DNA from: Polaromonas sp.
GTDB lineage: Bacteria > Pseudomonadota > Gammaproteobacteria > Burkholderiales > Burkholderiaceae_C
Direction: 5' to 3'
NCBI GenBank assembly: GCA_025362825.1
Contig: JANYFF010000468.1
Location: 1-13,457 of the forward strand
DNA: 13,457 bases
Both the position numbers and the translations under genes were made by a program. Position 1 is the stretch's first letter, and the number at the start of each line of letters is the position of its first letter. The notes under the pieces were generated by a model. The model searched no databases, was not told the DNA's origin, and worked only from the letters and a program-made list of their open reading frames with translations. Below, in pieces: positions 1 through 7,528 of this stretch.

Positions 1-2
1 AG

Positions 3-692
3 CGCATGGTGGACAACTTGGCGCATGTTGACATGAAACTGGCCACACGGGTTGCGGCGCCACTGGGTATCAATACGCCTGACCCCAAAGCGGCTGCGGG
101 CCGGCTGGGTTACCGCGAATACCGCATCACCAACAAGGTCGATGAAGACGCGGCGCTTCGCATGGTGGGTCAGTCCGGCGGCAACGTTAAAACCCGCAAG
201 ATTGCGATCCTGGTGGCCGACGGGGTCGAGCCGGCAACCATGCGCAAGATCCAGCAGGACCTGACGGACGCCGGCGCGATTTGCAAAATAGTTGGGCCTC
301 ACCTCGGCAGTGTCAGTACCGGCAGCGGCCGGCAGCTCGCCGTGGACCACACGTTTACCAACATGCCGTCGGTGATGTTTGACGCCGTGCTGATTCCTGG
401 CGGCGCCCAAAGCGCCAAAGCCATGGGGGGCATGGGGGATGCCGTTCACTTTGTGCTTGAAGCGTATAAACATTGCAAGGCGATTTGCGCACTCAATGAG
501 GGTGTCGAACTCCTGTTTACCCTTGGCGTGAAGCCAGGTGAGCGACCGGATGAGATCAGCGTGCCTGTGCCGGGTGTACTGGTGGCCGATGCACGCAGGG
601 TGCCCGAAGGCCAGATATCACAGGACTTCATCGCCGCGATTGCGCTGCACCGCCACTGGGATCGTCCCAATGTGGATGCCGTACCGGCATGA
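3..692 (+). CDS. katE: Large-subunit catalase (KatE/HPII type), C-terminal part; 5' end outside the window
   Basis: This is the 3' end of a heme catalase of the large-subunit clade, which breaks hydrogen peroxide down to water and oxygen in the cytoplasm. The reading frame is open to the left edge, so the heme core is missing here. The first ~30 residues (DMKLATRVAAPLGI) resemble the last helices of the catalase core. A linker follows, then from about residue 63 (KIAILVADGVEP) a flavodoxin-like, DJ-1/PfpI-type domain with the strand-turn VLIPGG and the nucleophile-elbow-like stretch KAICALNEG. That extra C-terminal domain is what separates KatE/HPII from small-subunit catalases. In HPII this domain has no known catalytic role. 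The stop is TGA at 690-692. The next gene converges from the other strand only 21 bp away, with no visible terminator between them. Family assignment is secure; the symbol assumes the unseen part is a normal catalase core. Confidence 0.9.
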   Translation, partial: RMVDNLAHVDMKLATRVAAPLGINTPDPKAAAGRLGYREYRITNKVDEDAALRMVGQSGGNVKTRKIAILVADGVEPATMRKIQQDLTDAGAICKIVGPHLGSVSTGSGRQLAVDHTFTNMPSVMFDAVLIPGGAQSAKAMGGMGDAVHFVLEAYKHCKAICALNEGVELLFTLGVKPGERPDEISVPVPGVLVADARRVPEGQISQDFIAAIALHRHWDRPNVDAVPA

Positions 693-713
693 TGATCGGG
701 ACGGCGCGGACTG

Positions 714-3284
714 CTAGGGCTGCAGGGTGAGCTGGTGGGTCATGCTTGCAGGCTGCATTTGCAAAGGTCGGTATTCAACTGCGCCCCAGCTGTCACGCAT
801 ATCCCGATAGCGGCTTGAAAACACCAGGCCGCTTTGGCCAGTCTGGTAAATAAAGCGTGAATTTTCAAGGTTGGCCAGGTCGTACACGGCGCGCATGGAC
901 GCCGCGTGGCGGGTAGCAAAAGGCGTTTTTTCGTCGTTCGGCCAATACTGCCCCACGTTGATGGTGAAGGTGTCGCCACCGACCGGCGAGCGAACGTCAA
1001 AGAATTTTGCAAGCACAGGCACATTGCCGAAAGGTTTGTGCGCCGACAAGGCGTAGTGCGCCCTGCCCCAATTCCACTGGCTGGTATCTGCGCCGTGGTC
1101 GGCCTTCAGGCGGCTCAATGCGCGGTCCAGCGCCGCCACCGACTGTGCCCCACAGCCTTCGGGCCCGCACCAGCTGGTGTCGTTGCGCGCCATGATGTCT
1201 TCAATGGCAGCACGAAAATTGCGTTTGCCGTACAGCGACTTGAACAGGGCGTCGCCGAGCTTCAGTCCCAAAATGCCTGAGGTCAGCTCTTCAGACCATA
1301 CTGCAAAAATCAGCGGCGCAGCGCTGTCAGCACGCATCACGCCATCAAACCCCTGCATGGCCTGCGCGGCCGCACCCGTCAGCGGGTTGGGCGTCCCCTG
1401 CCGCAGCGCTTGCGCCAGGAAAGGCCAGAGCTTCACCGCGGACAGCGACAGCTGGTCGGCCTGGATTTTCTGCATTGAATCCACATCGTGCAGGGGCTTT
1501 GCCGCCAGGAGCTGGTCGATGCGGTCATGGCGGTAAGGCACGGTCCAGTCTTGGCCCATGAAGAACGGATAGCCCGGCGGCGTGATGCGCTGGTTGGCCG
1601 TTGCCAGCCAGCCTTTGGCGTCAATGCCGGACTGGTCTGCTTGCGGCGTTTGCGCATAGGGCACCCAGCCGGCCCAATCGTAGCGTGGCTCCCAGCCTGG
1701 GGCCGGAGCGATGCCCATGATGTCGTTGTCGGGTTTGCGCAGCGGTGTTTTGCCGACAGCCTTGTAAGCCACATGGCCGGCAGTATCGGCGATCACCACG
1801 TTCTGCATCGGCGAGTGGTAGGTCGAAAAAGCCGCAATCACTTCATCCGCAGATTGGGCATAGTTGGCGCGCAGGCCGGCCAGCAGGGTCTGGTTGTCGG
1901 CGTCCAACGCGCTCCAGCGCAGCGCAATCACATATTTGGCTGTGTCGATAAGGCTGGCATGTGACTTCTGGGCGTCGCTGAGCACGGGGCCATGGCGGCT
2001 CTCGCGGACGGTGAAATGTTCATCGGGCTGGCCCTTGACCTGAATGACTTCTTCGCGGGTTTTGAAGTCTTCCCAGCGGGCGGCGGCGCCTTCGGAGGGC
2101 ACGCGGTACTGGCGTGGATTCGCCGGATTGATCTGCTCCAGGTACAGATCCTGCACATCAGGCGCTGTGTTGGTAAAGCCCCAGGCAACTTTGTTTGTGC
2201 GGCCCAGCACGACAAACGGCAAGCCGGGCAGTGTGGCGCCCACGACGTCGATGGCAGCCGTGTTGCTGCCGTCAGCGGCCTTACCCCCGGGCGCATGGAG
2301 GCCGGCAAAATACCAGATCGCCGGCGACGACAGGCCCAGATGCGGATCATTTGCCAGCAAGGGCTTGCCGCTGCTGCTGTGTGTGCCCGACACCACCCAA
2401 TTGTTCGAGCCCTTGCCGTCCACCACACCCAGGTTGCCGGCCCAATCATTGATATCCCTGGCCATCGCGGCGGCAAGCTGGACGCCTTCAGAGGCTTTTT
2501 TAGTATCGAAAAGGGCTGTAGCCCCGGTAATTCTTGCAGGTATTGCTACGGTTTTAGTAGCAATGGGAAAATCACTGCGGTAAATGCCAAGGTCGGCGTA
2601 GAGCTTTGAAAAGTCGGTACCAGAGGCCGGTTTCTCGCCCGGATACGGCGGGAAAAGCTGCCAGAGCTGGTCGGTCTTCAAAACCCGCGCCGCCGACAGG
2701 CGCGCCATTTCATTGCCCCAGTTGCCTCCCAGATCCAACGCCATCATCAGCGACCAGCCAAGACTGTCCTGCGCCGACCAGGGGTTGCCGGACTTGCCGC
2801 CTGGTTTGACGCCGAGCATATGAAACTCGGGCTGCAGGGCCTGGTCCGAACCCGCATAAAAAGCGTTGATGCCGTTGCTGTAGGCCTGGACCGCATCCCT
2901 GCCCTCTGCTGGCAGGCTTTGCCACTGGCGTTCTGCAGCCTGCATGATGCCCAGCGCCAGCAGCAATTTGTCGGTTTCGAGGGTTGCCGAACCGAACACC
3001 TCGGACAGCTCGCCATGCATCACGCGGCGGTTGAACTCCAGCTGCCAGCCGCGCTCCTGCGCATGCACATAACCCAGCGAAAACCAGGCATCGCGCGGCG
3101 ATTGCGCCCTGATATGGGTGACGTCTGAGGCGTCGCGGGTAACCGTCACCGGCGCCTTCAGGCCTTTGACCTGCAGTTCCCCGTCCAGCTTGGGAAAGGC
3201 GCGATAAACATAGATGGCACTTGCCGCCGCCACTGCCAGGAGCAGCAGCGCGATGAAACCCAATACCCGTTTGAACCAGATCAT
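714..3284 (-). CDS. Penicillin acylase family protein (Ntn hydrolase, possible acyl-homoserine-lactone or beta-lactam acylase)
   Basis: The 856-aa precursor is of the size usual for penicillin G acylase and acyl-homoserine-lactone acylases, which cleave amide bonds to release an acyl chain. Residues 1-24 form a basic, hydrophobic signal or anchor segment, so it probably acts in the periplasm. The autoprocessing site is G292/S293 in GKGSNNWVVSG: Ser293 would become the N-terminal nucleophile of the beta chain. The family stretch NDPHLGL follows at 312-318. The alpha chain would be about residues 28-240 and the spacer about 240-292. Residues ~239-262 are encoded by a dispersed repeat (copy A) and lie in that spacer. 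The ATG overlaps the stop of the upstream cyclase gene as ATGA, implying translational coupling. The substrate cannot be read from sequence: penicillin, AHL and other acylases share this layout. Fold and mechanism are confident, substrate is not. Confidence 0.88.
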   Translation of the reverse strand: MIWFKRVLGFIALLLLAVAAASAIYVYRAFPKLDGELQVKGLKAPVTVTRDASDVTHIRAQSPRDAWFSLGYVHAQERGWQLEFNRRVMHGELSEVFGSATLETDKLLLALGIMQAAERQWQSLPAEGRDAVQAYSNGINAFYAGSDQALQPEFHMLGVKPGGKSGNPWSAQDSLGWSLMMALDLGGNWGNEMARLSAARVLKTDQLWQLFPPYPGEKPASGTDFSKLYADLGIYRSDFPIATKTVAIPARITGATALFDTKKASEGVQLAAAMARDINDWAGNLGVVDGKGSNNWVVSGTHSSSGKPLLANDPHLGLSSPAIWYFAGLHAPGGKAADGSNTAAIDVVGATLPGLPFVVLGRTNKVAWGFTNTAPDVQDLYLEQINPANPRQYRVPSEGAAARWEDFKTREEVIQVKGQPDEHFTVRESRHGPVLSDAQKSHASLIDTAKYVIALRWSALDADNQTLLAGLRANYAQSADEVIAAFSTYHSPMQNVVIADTAGHVAYKAVGKTPLRKPDNDIMGIAPAPGWEPRYDWAGWVPYAQTPQADQSGIDAKGWLATANQRITPPGYPFFMGQDWTVPYRHDRIDQLLAAKPLHDVDSMQKIQADQLSLSAVKLWPFLAQALRQGTPNPLTGAAAQAMQGFDGVMRADSAAPLIFAVWSEELTSGILGLKLGDALFKSLYGKRNFRAAIEDIMARNDTSWCGPEGCGAQSVAALDRALSRLKADHGADTSQWNWGRAHYALSAHKPFGNVPVLAKFFDVRSPVGGDTFTINVGQYWPNDEKTPFATRHAASMRAVYDLANLENSRFIYQTGQSGLVFSSRYRDMRDSWGAVEYRPLQMQPASMTHQLTLQP
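2509..2566 (+). repeat. Dispersed hairpin repeat, copy A, inside the penicillin acylase gene
   Basis: The repeat has AGCCCC (2520-2525), a 19-nt spacer, and a stem GCTAC (2545-2549)/GTAGC (2557-2561) around a 7-nt loop. In this copy the stem extends to 8 bp (ATTGCTAC/GTAGCAAT). The left end also forms GGGCT-GT-AGCCC. It lies antisense to the acylase gene and encodes residues ~240-259 in frame. Confidence 0.7.
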
Positions 3285-4207
3285 TTAAGCGCTTTGCCAG
3301 CGGGAAACTTGAAGCTAACGGTGGGCACCGTAAAGTCTTCAAACGGCGCACCCAGCGCAATCTCGCCTTCTACCAGCAGCACGCACTGCTGGCGGCGCAA
3401 GGCGACGATGGCATCGCCGCCGGCAAAGCGCACCCATGTGCCGTAGCTGCTGACGTCTTCGAGGTAGAACTTGCCGGCGCGCCAGGTGATCTTTGCGTGA
3501 AGGCGCGACACACGCGGGTCGTCGACCACGAACTGCGCCTCGGCCACACGGCCCAGGTGCATCGGCAAATCGGTTGAAGTGAACGAGCCTTCAAGGTCAA
3601 GCCAGGACAGGCTGATGGAGCCAAGCTGCGGGACTGCTTTGGCAAACGGTGAGGCACTGAGGCTGGCTGGTACAGTGAAAAAATCCGACAGCACCTCGTT
3701 TTGCCATTCAACGCGGTACACCAAGCAGGTCTCATTACGGCCACGGATATCCATGGCGCCCAGGCTGCGAAAACGCACCAGGCTGTCTGGCGGCAGCTGG
3801 TTGATAACCACGTCAGTGCCCAGAATCTGGTCCGGACCCGAGAGGTCGGACAGGCGCGAAGCAACATTGACCGCATCGCCAAAAAAATCGCCCTCATGCT
3901 CGATGACCTCGCCGCGCGCCATGCCTACCTGCAGGCGCATCTTGAGTTTTTCAGGCCAGTTCTTGATGCGTTCAGTGTGCACCCGCTGCATCTCGGTCAC
4001 GGCTTCAATGGCGTCGGTATTTTCAACAAACACCATCAGCACGCCGTCACCAAGATTCTTGACGACCTGACCGTTTTGCGCGGTACATACCTTGCCGATC
4101 CATTGGGTCAGCCGGGTAATGGCCTGCGTGGCCTTGGAATTACCCAGCGATTCAAAAACACCTGTGCTTCCAGTGAGATCGGCAAAGACGACGGTGACTT
4201 CAGCCAT
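3281..4207 (-). CDS. Class III adenylate cyclase with C-terminal FHA domain
   Basis: This predicted soluble cyclase would make cAMP from ATP. The N-terminal catalytic domain (about 1-170) has both metal-binding aspartates, D10 in VFADLTGST and D54 in KNLGDGVL. K50 and D107 align with the Lys/Asp pair that selects adenine, and N114 and R118 in DAVNVASRL are the transition-state residues. All catalytic positions are therefore present, and ATP rather than GTP is expected. A forkhead-associated domain follows at about 195-295, with R220 (LGR), S234 and H237 (DPRVSRLHAKI). The usual Asn of the NGT turn is replaced (Y255-G256-T257). FHA domains bind phosphothreonine peptides, so activity may respond to a Ser/Thr kinase; none is encoded in the window. 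The start is supported by a strong AGGAAGG just upstream. The stop overlaps the acylase start. There is no membrane segment. Confidence 0.9.
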   Translation of the reverse strand: MAEVTVVFADLTGSTGVFESLGNSKATQAITRLTQWIGKVCTAQNGQVVKNLGDGVLMVFVENTDAIEAVTEMQRVHTERIKNWPEKLKMRLQVGMARGEVIEHEGDFFGDAVNVASRLSDLSGPDQILGTDVVINQLPPDSLVRFRSLGAMDIRGRNETCLVYRVEWQNEVLSDFFTVPASLSASPFAKAVPQLGSISLSWLDLEGSFTSTDLPMHLGRVAEAQFVVDDPRVSRLHAKITWRAGKFYLEDVSSYGTWVRFAGGDAIVALRRQQCVLLVEGEIALGAPFEDFTVPTVSFKFPAGKALK

Positions 4208-4210
4208 GTA

Positions 4211-4217
4211 CCTTCCT
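4211..4217 (-). promoter_or_regulatory. Strong ribosome binding site of the cyclase gene
   Basis: On the minus strand AGGAAGG lies 3 nt before the ATG at 4207 (the AGGA core is 6 nt away). It is one of the clearest Shine-Dalgarno sequences in the window and fixes the cyclase start. Confidence 0.7.
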
Positions 4218-4242
4218 GGGTTGCGTGGGTTTGTTGAGTGTC

Positions 4243-4270
4243 ATTAAATCACACGCGTTTCGTGCGGCAA
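4243..4270 (-). promoter_or_regulatory. Candidate sigma70 promoter for the cyclase-acylase pair
   Basis: On the minus strand TTGCCG (4265-4270, 4 of 6 matches to the -35 consensus) is separated by 16 nt from TTTAAT (4243-4248, 5 of 6 matches to the -10 consensus). Transcription would start near 4236, leaving a leader of about 30 nt before the ATG at 4207. The position suits an own promoter for the cyclase gene after the aldehyde dehydrogenase upstream. It is a pattern match only. Confidence 0.4.
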
Positions 4271-4294
4271 GCCTCACCTGCCCGCTGTTCGCGA

Positions 4295-4306
4295 TTGGCC
4301 GGCCAA
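4295..4306. repeat. 12-bp perfect palindrome between aldehyde dehydrogenase and cyclase genes
   Basis: TTGGCCGGCCAA is its own reverse complement and lies 27 bp past the aldehyde dehydrogenase stop. It could be a protein-binding site, but GGCC-rich palindromes also arise by chance in GC-rich DNA. There is no T-run, so it is not a typical terminator. Confidence 0.35.
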
Positions 4307-4333
4307 CCGATACCGCCTGGAAGGCAAGACAGG

Positions 4334-5773
4334 TCAAACGGCTGCCGGTTTCAACTGCAGGGATTTGAATTCCAGGAATTCCTCAAAGCCGTAAATGCCG
4401 TTTTCACGACCGTTGCCCGACTGCTTGTAGCCGCCAAAAGGCGCGCTGGCGTTAAAGGGACCACCATTGATGTCCACCTGACCGGTGCGGATGCGCCTGG
4501 CCACCTTGATGGCGCTCTCATCGGTGGCACCCCACACGGCGCCGCCCAGGCCATAAATCGTGCTGTTGGCGATGGCGATGGCTTCTTCTTCATCCTTGTA
4601 CGGGATGACCACCAGCACAGGCCCGAAGATTTCCTCCTGTGCCAGCGTGTCTGTGGATTTGATGCCCAGGATCGTGGGCTGTACAAAGTAGCCTTTGTCG
4701 AAAGCAGGTGCCTCGGCGCCGCCGGCAATAACATCGGCACCCTCTTCAATACCAGTACGGATAAAGCCCAGCACGCGGTCACGCTGGGCCGCGCTAACCA
4801 GAGGGCCCAGTTTGCTGGTCTCCACCAGGCTTGGGCCAATGCTGAATTTGGCGATCACGGCTTGTGCCAGTGCCTTGACTTCGTCGTAACGGCCGGCCGG
4901 CACCAGCATGCGGGTATGGGCCGAGCAGGTTTGGCCGCTGTTAAGCATGCAAGCGCCCACGGTAGTCTTGACGGCGGTTTCAAAATTGGCATCTTCCAAA
5001 ATCACGCTGGCGGACTTGCCGCCGAGCTCCAGCGCAACGCGCTTGACCGACTGGCTGGCCAGTTCACTGACGCGCTTGCCGGCCCGGGTTGAACCGGTAA
5101 AGCTCACCATATCGACTTCAGGATGCGTTGCCAGCACCTCGCCAACCACAGGGCCGAGGCCGTTGACCAGGTTGAACACGCCAGGCGGCAGCCCGGCTTC
5201 GTGGATGATTTCTGCCAGGATCATGGCGTTGACGGGCGCAATTTCGCTCGGCTTGAGGACCACAGTGCAGCCGGCCACCATGGCAGGCGCGATTTTGAGG
5301 GTAATCTGGCTGAGCGGAAAGTTCCATGGCGTGATGCAGCCAACCACGCCGATGGCTTCACGCACCACAAGAGAGTTGCCGACCGTCTTTTCCCATTCAA
5401 AATTGCGCGCTACTTTGGCAAAGTTGCCCCAATGCCAGGCGGGCCCGCCAACCTGCACGGCGCGCGCCATTTTCAAAGGCATACCGACTTCGCGGGCAAT
5501 GGCCAGGGCCAGGTCGTCGGTCCGGGCCTTGACGCCAGCCGCGACCTTGTCGAGGTAGGCGGCCCGGGTTTCCACGGGCAGGGCCGACCAGGCGTCAAAC
5601 GCGTTGCGTGCGGCCAGAACAGCGGCTTCGGCCTCGGCTGATGTGCCTGAAGGCACGGTAGCCATCAGTTCCTCGGTACTGGAGTCGTACACCGGCAGGG
5701 TTTCAGTCGATTGAGCGGTAACCCATTGGCCGTTGATGTAGTGCGAAGGATAGTGCGTGGTGGAAGCAGTCAT
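4334..5773 (-). CDS. NAD(P)-dependent aldehyde dehydrogenase family protein
   Basis: This 479-aa cytoplasmic enzyme has the usual length for the family that oxidises aldehydes to carboxylic acids with NAD or NADP. The fold's landmarks are all present: TPWNFP with N151 (oxyanion hole), LKPSE with K174 (cofactor binding), FTGSTRAG (225-232, Rossmann turn), LELGGK with general base E249, NSGQTC with nucleophile C283, and EEIFGP (380-385). Nothing essential is missing. The ATG is not preceded by a recognisable Shine-Dalgarno (CAAGACCCAACACCC lies before it), so expression may be modest or leaderless. It stands alone: its upstream neighbour is divergent across a 341-bp gap, and 126 bp separate its stop from the cyclase start. 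Many such genes serve catabolic or detoxifying roles, and the substrate cannot be told from the sequence. Confidence 0.92.
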   Translation of the reverse strand: MTASTTHYPSHYINGQWVTAQSTETLPVYDSSTEELMATVPSGTSAEAEAAVLAARNAFDAWSALPVETRAAYLDKVAAGVKARTDDLALAIAREVGMPLKMARAVQVGGPAWHWGNFAKVARNFEWEKTVGNSLVVREAIGVVGCITPWNFPLSQITLKIAPAMVAGCTVVLKPSEIAPVNAMILAEIIHEAGLPPGVFNLVNGLGPVVGEVLATHPEVDMVSFTGSTRAGKRVSELASQSVKRVALELGGKSASVILEDANFETAVKTTVGACMLNSGQTCSAHTRMLVPAGRYDEVKALAQAVIAKFSIGPSLVETSKLGPLVSAAQRDRVLGFIRTGIEEGADVIAGGAEAPAFDKGYFVQPTILGIKSTDTLAQEEIFGPVLVVIPYKDEEEAIAIANSTIYGLGGAVWGATDESAIKVARRIRTGQVDINGGPFNASAPFGGYKQSGNGRENGIYGFEEFLEFKSLQLKPAAV

Positions 5774-6114
5774 GGGTGTTGGGTCTTGTGAGGCCTGGGT
5801 GAAGAATGAATATAAAGGAAACCGACTGGTTGTGAGGTTGCCAGATAACCAGCATCGGGGTTACCGGCGCGACCCATCAATTTCCATGAGCATGAAGAAC
5901 GGATGAATCCAAAAGGCTTAACTCAAATGGTAGCGCCCACATGATTCGCGCCGCTTTTAAGAATCAACTTGACATCCAGTTACTAACTCGTTGATTTATA
6001 TGTTGTTTCTCGTGAACGATTTCCGGTTTTAATACTTGCGGCGCCAGCTAAAGCGTTTTAATCTAACAGAGAAGTAGTTTCCACGCTGAACCATTTATTC
6101 ACCTGACTGACCAA
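5774..6114. other. 341-bp divergent intergenic region, AT-richer than its surroundings
   Basis: This gap between the divergent aldehyde dehydrogenase and 122-aa hypothetical genes is the longest non-coding stretch of the window. Its right half (about 5950-6070) is clearly AT-richer than the flanking genes. It holds a candidate rightward promoter (5969-5997) and an inverted repeat CTGGTT/AACCAG (5826-5831 and 5847-5852, 15-nt loop). It also holds a TATATT box on the minus strand (5809-5814) without a convincing -35. No tRNA, coding region or terminator was seen. Confidence 0.6.
5969..5997 (+). promoter_or_regulatory. Candidate promoter for the 122-aa hypothetical gene
   Basis: A perfect TTGACA (5969-5974) is followed after 17 nt by TGATTT (5992-5997), a weak -10 match (3 of 6). 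Other AT-rich boxes such as TTTATA lie a few bases further on but at poor spacing. Transcription would start near 6004, giving a leader of about 110 nt. Confidence 0.35.
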
Positions 6115-6483
6115 ATGCGCTCGCTTCTGCCTTCATTTTCAGTGCCGCAGTTTGTACCCCAACTCAAAACCAGCTGCCTGGCTTTGCTGGGTTGGGCCGA
6201 ACCTACGCCCATGGCCATCGGGGAACGTACGGAAGACATCCGGCAGCTGATGCTGGTTGAGCTTGGCGAGCAGGGTGAAAAGAAATTCCCGGGCGTTGCA
6301 CGCCGCCTGCGCTATGCACCCGACATTCAGGGACTCTGGTATGCGCGCAGCGACCTGATGGCGATTTTGGCCAATACCTATGGCGAAACCGTGGCCCGCG
6401 AAAAGATCGCCGACATCAGCGGGCGCTTCAAAGGCCTGCTGCCGTCCAGCCTGACCGGCAAAACAGTCCGGCGCTTTCGCTGA
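6115..6483 (+). CDS. Conserved hypothetical protein, 122 aa
   Basis: I do not recognise a named family, but the sequence resembles small uncharacterised proteins I recall from other Burkholderiales. The conserved-looking core runs from about residue 38 (RTEDIRQLML) through FPGVARRLRYAPDIQGLWYARSD to a C-terminal GLLPSSL and a basic tail (KTVRRFR). It is predicted soluble, mostly helical and cytoplasmic; the hydrophobic stretch at 20-27 (SCLALLGW) is too short for a membrane segment. No clear Shine-Dalgarno precedes the ATG at 6115, and a second in-frame ATG at residue 33 (6211) could be the real start, which would keep the conserved part. It has its own upstream region with a TTGACA box and converges on ldcA, whose stop is 36 bp away. 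The function is unknown. Confidence 0.65.
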   Translation: MRSLLPSFSVPQFVPQLKTSCLALLGWAEPTPMAIGERTEDIRQLMLVELGEQGEKKFPGVARRLRYAPDIQGLWYARSDLMAILANTYGETVAREKIADISGRFKGLLPSSLTGKTVRRFR

Positions 6484-6519
6484 GCGCACCACTTCTGCGG
6501 CCCCATATGCTGCAGCTCC

Positions 6520-7497
6520 TCAGTGTGCGTGCTGATGCTGGTGGCCCCACAGCAGAAATGCGTCCCGCTCCTCAACCACCAATGAAATCTTTGCACCCAC
6601 CGGCAGAAGCACCTTGGTCGCTACATGGCCGAACGGCAGGCCCGTCAACACTTTTGCTTTGATCCGGTTTTGCAGCCAGTCGGCCACGCCCTGCAGGTTA
6701 AACCCGCTGTCGTAGCCCGGCACCAGCTTGTAATTGGTGAACTGTCCGAAAATCACTGCTTTTTGCTGCGCCAGCACACCGGCGTGCAGCAGGTGCGTCA
6801 GGATCCGCTCAACCCGGTACGGATGCTCGCCAACATCCTCGATAAACAATATCCCGCCCTTGACGGCCGGCATGTAGGGCGTTCCGGTCAGCGAAGCCAG
6901 TACGGCGAGGTTGCCACCCCATAAAACCGCATCTTTTATGCCAAATGTGCCTGTAGCCCCCGTTTTCCGGTCGCCTTTCGCTATTGAATTTATAGCAGCT
7001 GATGGTTTTGGTTTTGGCAGGGTCCAGCCTGTGCCCTCGCCCTGGCCGCTGATCAGGTCGTCAAAACAGGCTTCCATGATGTCGTCCGGCTCACCGGGCA
7101 CACCGAAATCCTCGCCCAGTGCGGGGCCCGCCCAGCTTACTGCGCCGGTTTTGGCAAGTAGCGCCAGCTGCAGCGCGGTGAAGTCGCTCAGGCCGACAAA
7201 CCGCGTACCCCGGTCAACCGCTTTGGCCAGCGCCTTGTAGTTGATGGCGGGCAGGATGCGCGTCAGACCATAACCGCCACGCGAGATCAGCGCCACATCG
7301 GCACCGCTGGCCGCCGCCCGTCCGATGGCCGCCAGCCGCGTCTCGTCGTCGCCCGCAAAGCGCTGGTATTTCGCCAGCGCGGCTTCATCGACTTCGACTT
7401 CATGGCCCAAGGCCTCCAGGCGCTTCACGCCGCGTTTGAAGCTGGCCTTGTCACGTACCGCACTGGACGGCGAATAGATGTAGATATGTTTTTTCAC
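6520..7497 (-). CDS. ldcA: Muramoyltetrapeptide LD-carboxypeptidase (peptidase family S66)
   Basis: LdcA removes the terminal D-alanine from murein tetrapeptides during peptidoglycan recycling in the cytoplasm. The S66 serine hydrolase triad is visible: S104 in VGLSDFTAL, E220 in LFIEDVGEHPYRVER and H291 in LPFGHVATK. RGGYG (73-77) and LWGGNLAVL (192-200) are typical of the family. At 325 aa it is about 20 residues longer than E. coli LdcA (304 aa, recalled). The extra residues fall at about 166-186, just before LWGGN, where dispersed repeat copy B lies in the DNA. The C-terminus is histidine-rich (GHQHQHAH). The start is a GTG with no good Shine-Dalgarno. It is the last gene of the long minus-strand cluster, 54 bp after lplT. 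S66 also contains MccF self-immunity peptidases, but the close match to LdcA makes that less likely. Confidence 0.9.
   Translation of the reverse strand: MKKHIYIYSPSSAVRDKASFKRGVKRLEALGHEVEVDEAALAKYQRFAGDDETRLAAIGRAAASGADVALISRGGYGLTRILPAINYKALAKAVDRGTRFVGLSDFTALQLALLAKTGAVSWAGPALGEDFGVPGEPDDIMEACFDDLISGQGEGTGWTLPKPKPSAAINSIAKGDRKTGATGTFGIKDAVLWGGNLAVLASLTGTPYMPAVKGGILFIEDVGEHPYRVERILTHLLHAGVLAQQKAVIFGQFTNYKLVPGYDSGFNLQGVADWLQNRIKAKVLTGLPFGHVATKVLLPVGAKISLVVEERDAFLLWGHQHQHAH
6943..7001 (+). repeat. Dispersed hairpin repeat, copy B, inside ldcA
   Basis: It has the same geometry as copy A: AGCCCC (6955-6960), 19-nt spacer, stem GCTAT (6980-6984)/ATAGC (6992-6996) with a 7-nt loop. It is antisense to ldcA and encodes residues ~166-186, where the protein is longer than E. 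coli LdcA. The spacer matches copy C at 13 of 19 bases, and both copies share the left flank TGCCTG. Confidence 0.75.
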
Positions 7498-7528
7498 GGG
7501 TGCAAGTATCCCACCGTCAACCGGGCGC

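Noticed and set aside
693..713. Bidirectional terminator between the convergent katE and acylase genes
   Set aside because: The 21-bp gap has no stable inverted repeat with a T-run.
1992..2609. A 205-codon plus-strand open frame inside the penicillin acylase gene
   Set aside because: It is antisense to a well-supported coding region, has no recognisable family features and no plausible ribosome binding site.
4238..5092. A 284-codon plus-strand open frame opposite the aldehyde dehydrogenase gene
   Set aside because: It lies antisense to a gene with every aldehyde dehydrogenase motif, shows no recognisable domain, and such long antisense frames are expected in GC-rich DNA.
5809..5837. Promoter for the aldehyde dehydrogenase built on the minus-strand TATATT at 5809-5814
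   Set aside because: No -35 element with acceptable match is present at 16-18 nt spacing, so it is mentioned only within the intergenic description.
6484..6519. Terminator between the convergent 122-aa gene and ldcA
   Set aside because: Only short CTGCAG-type palindromes are present and no T-run follows on either strand.
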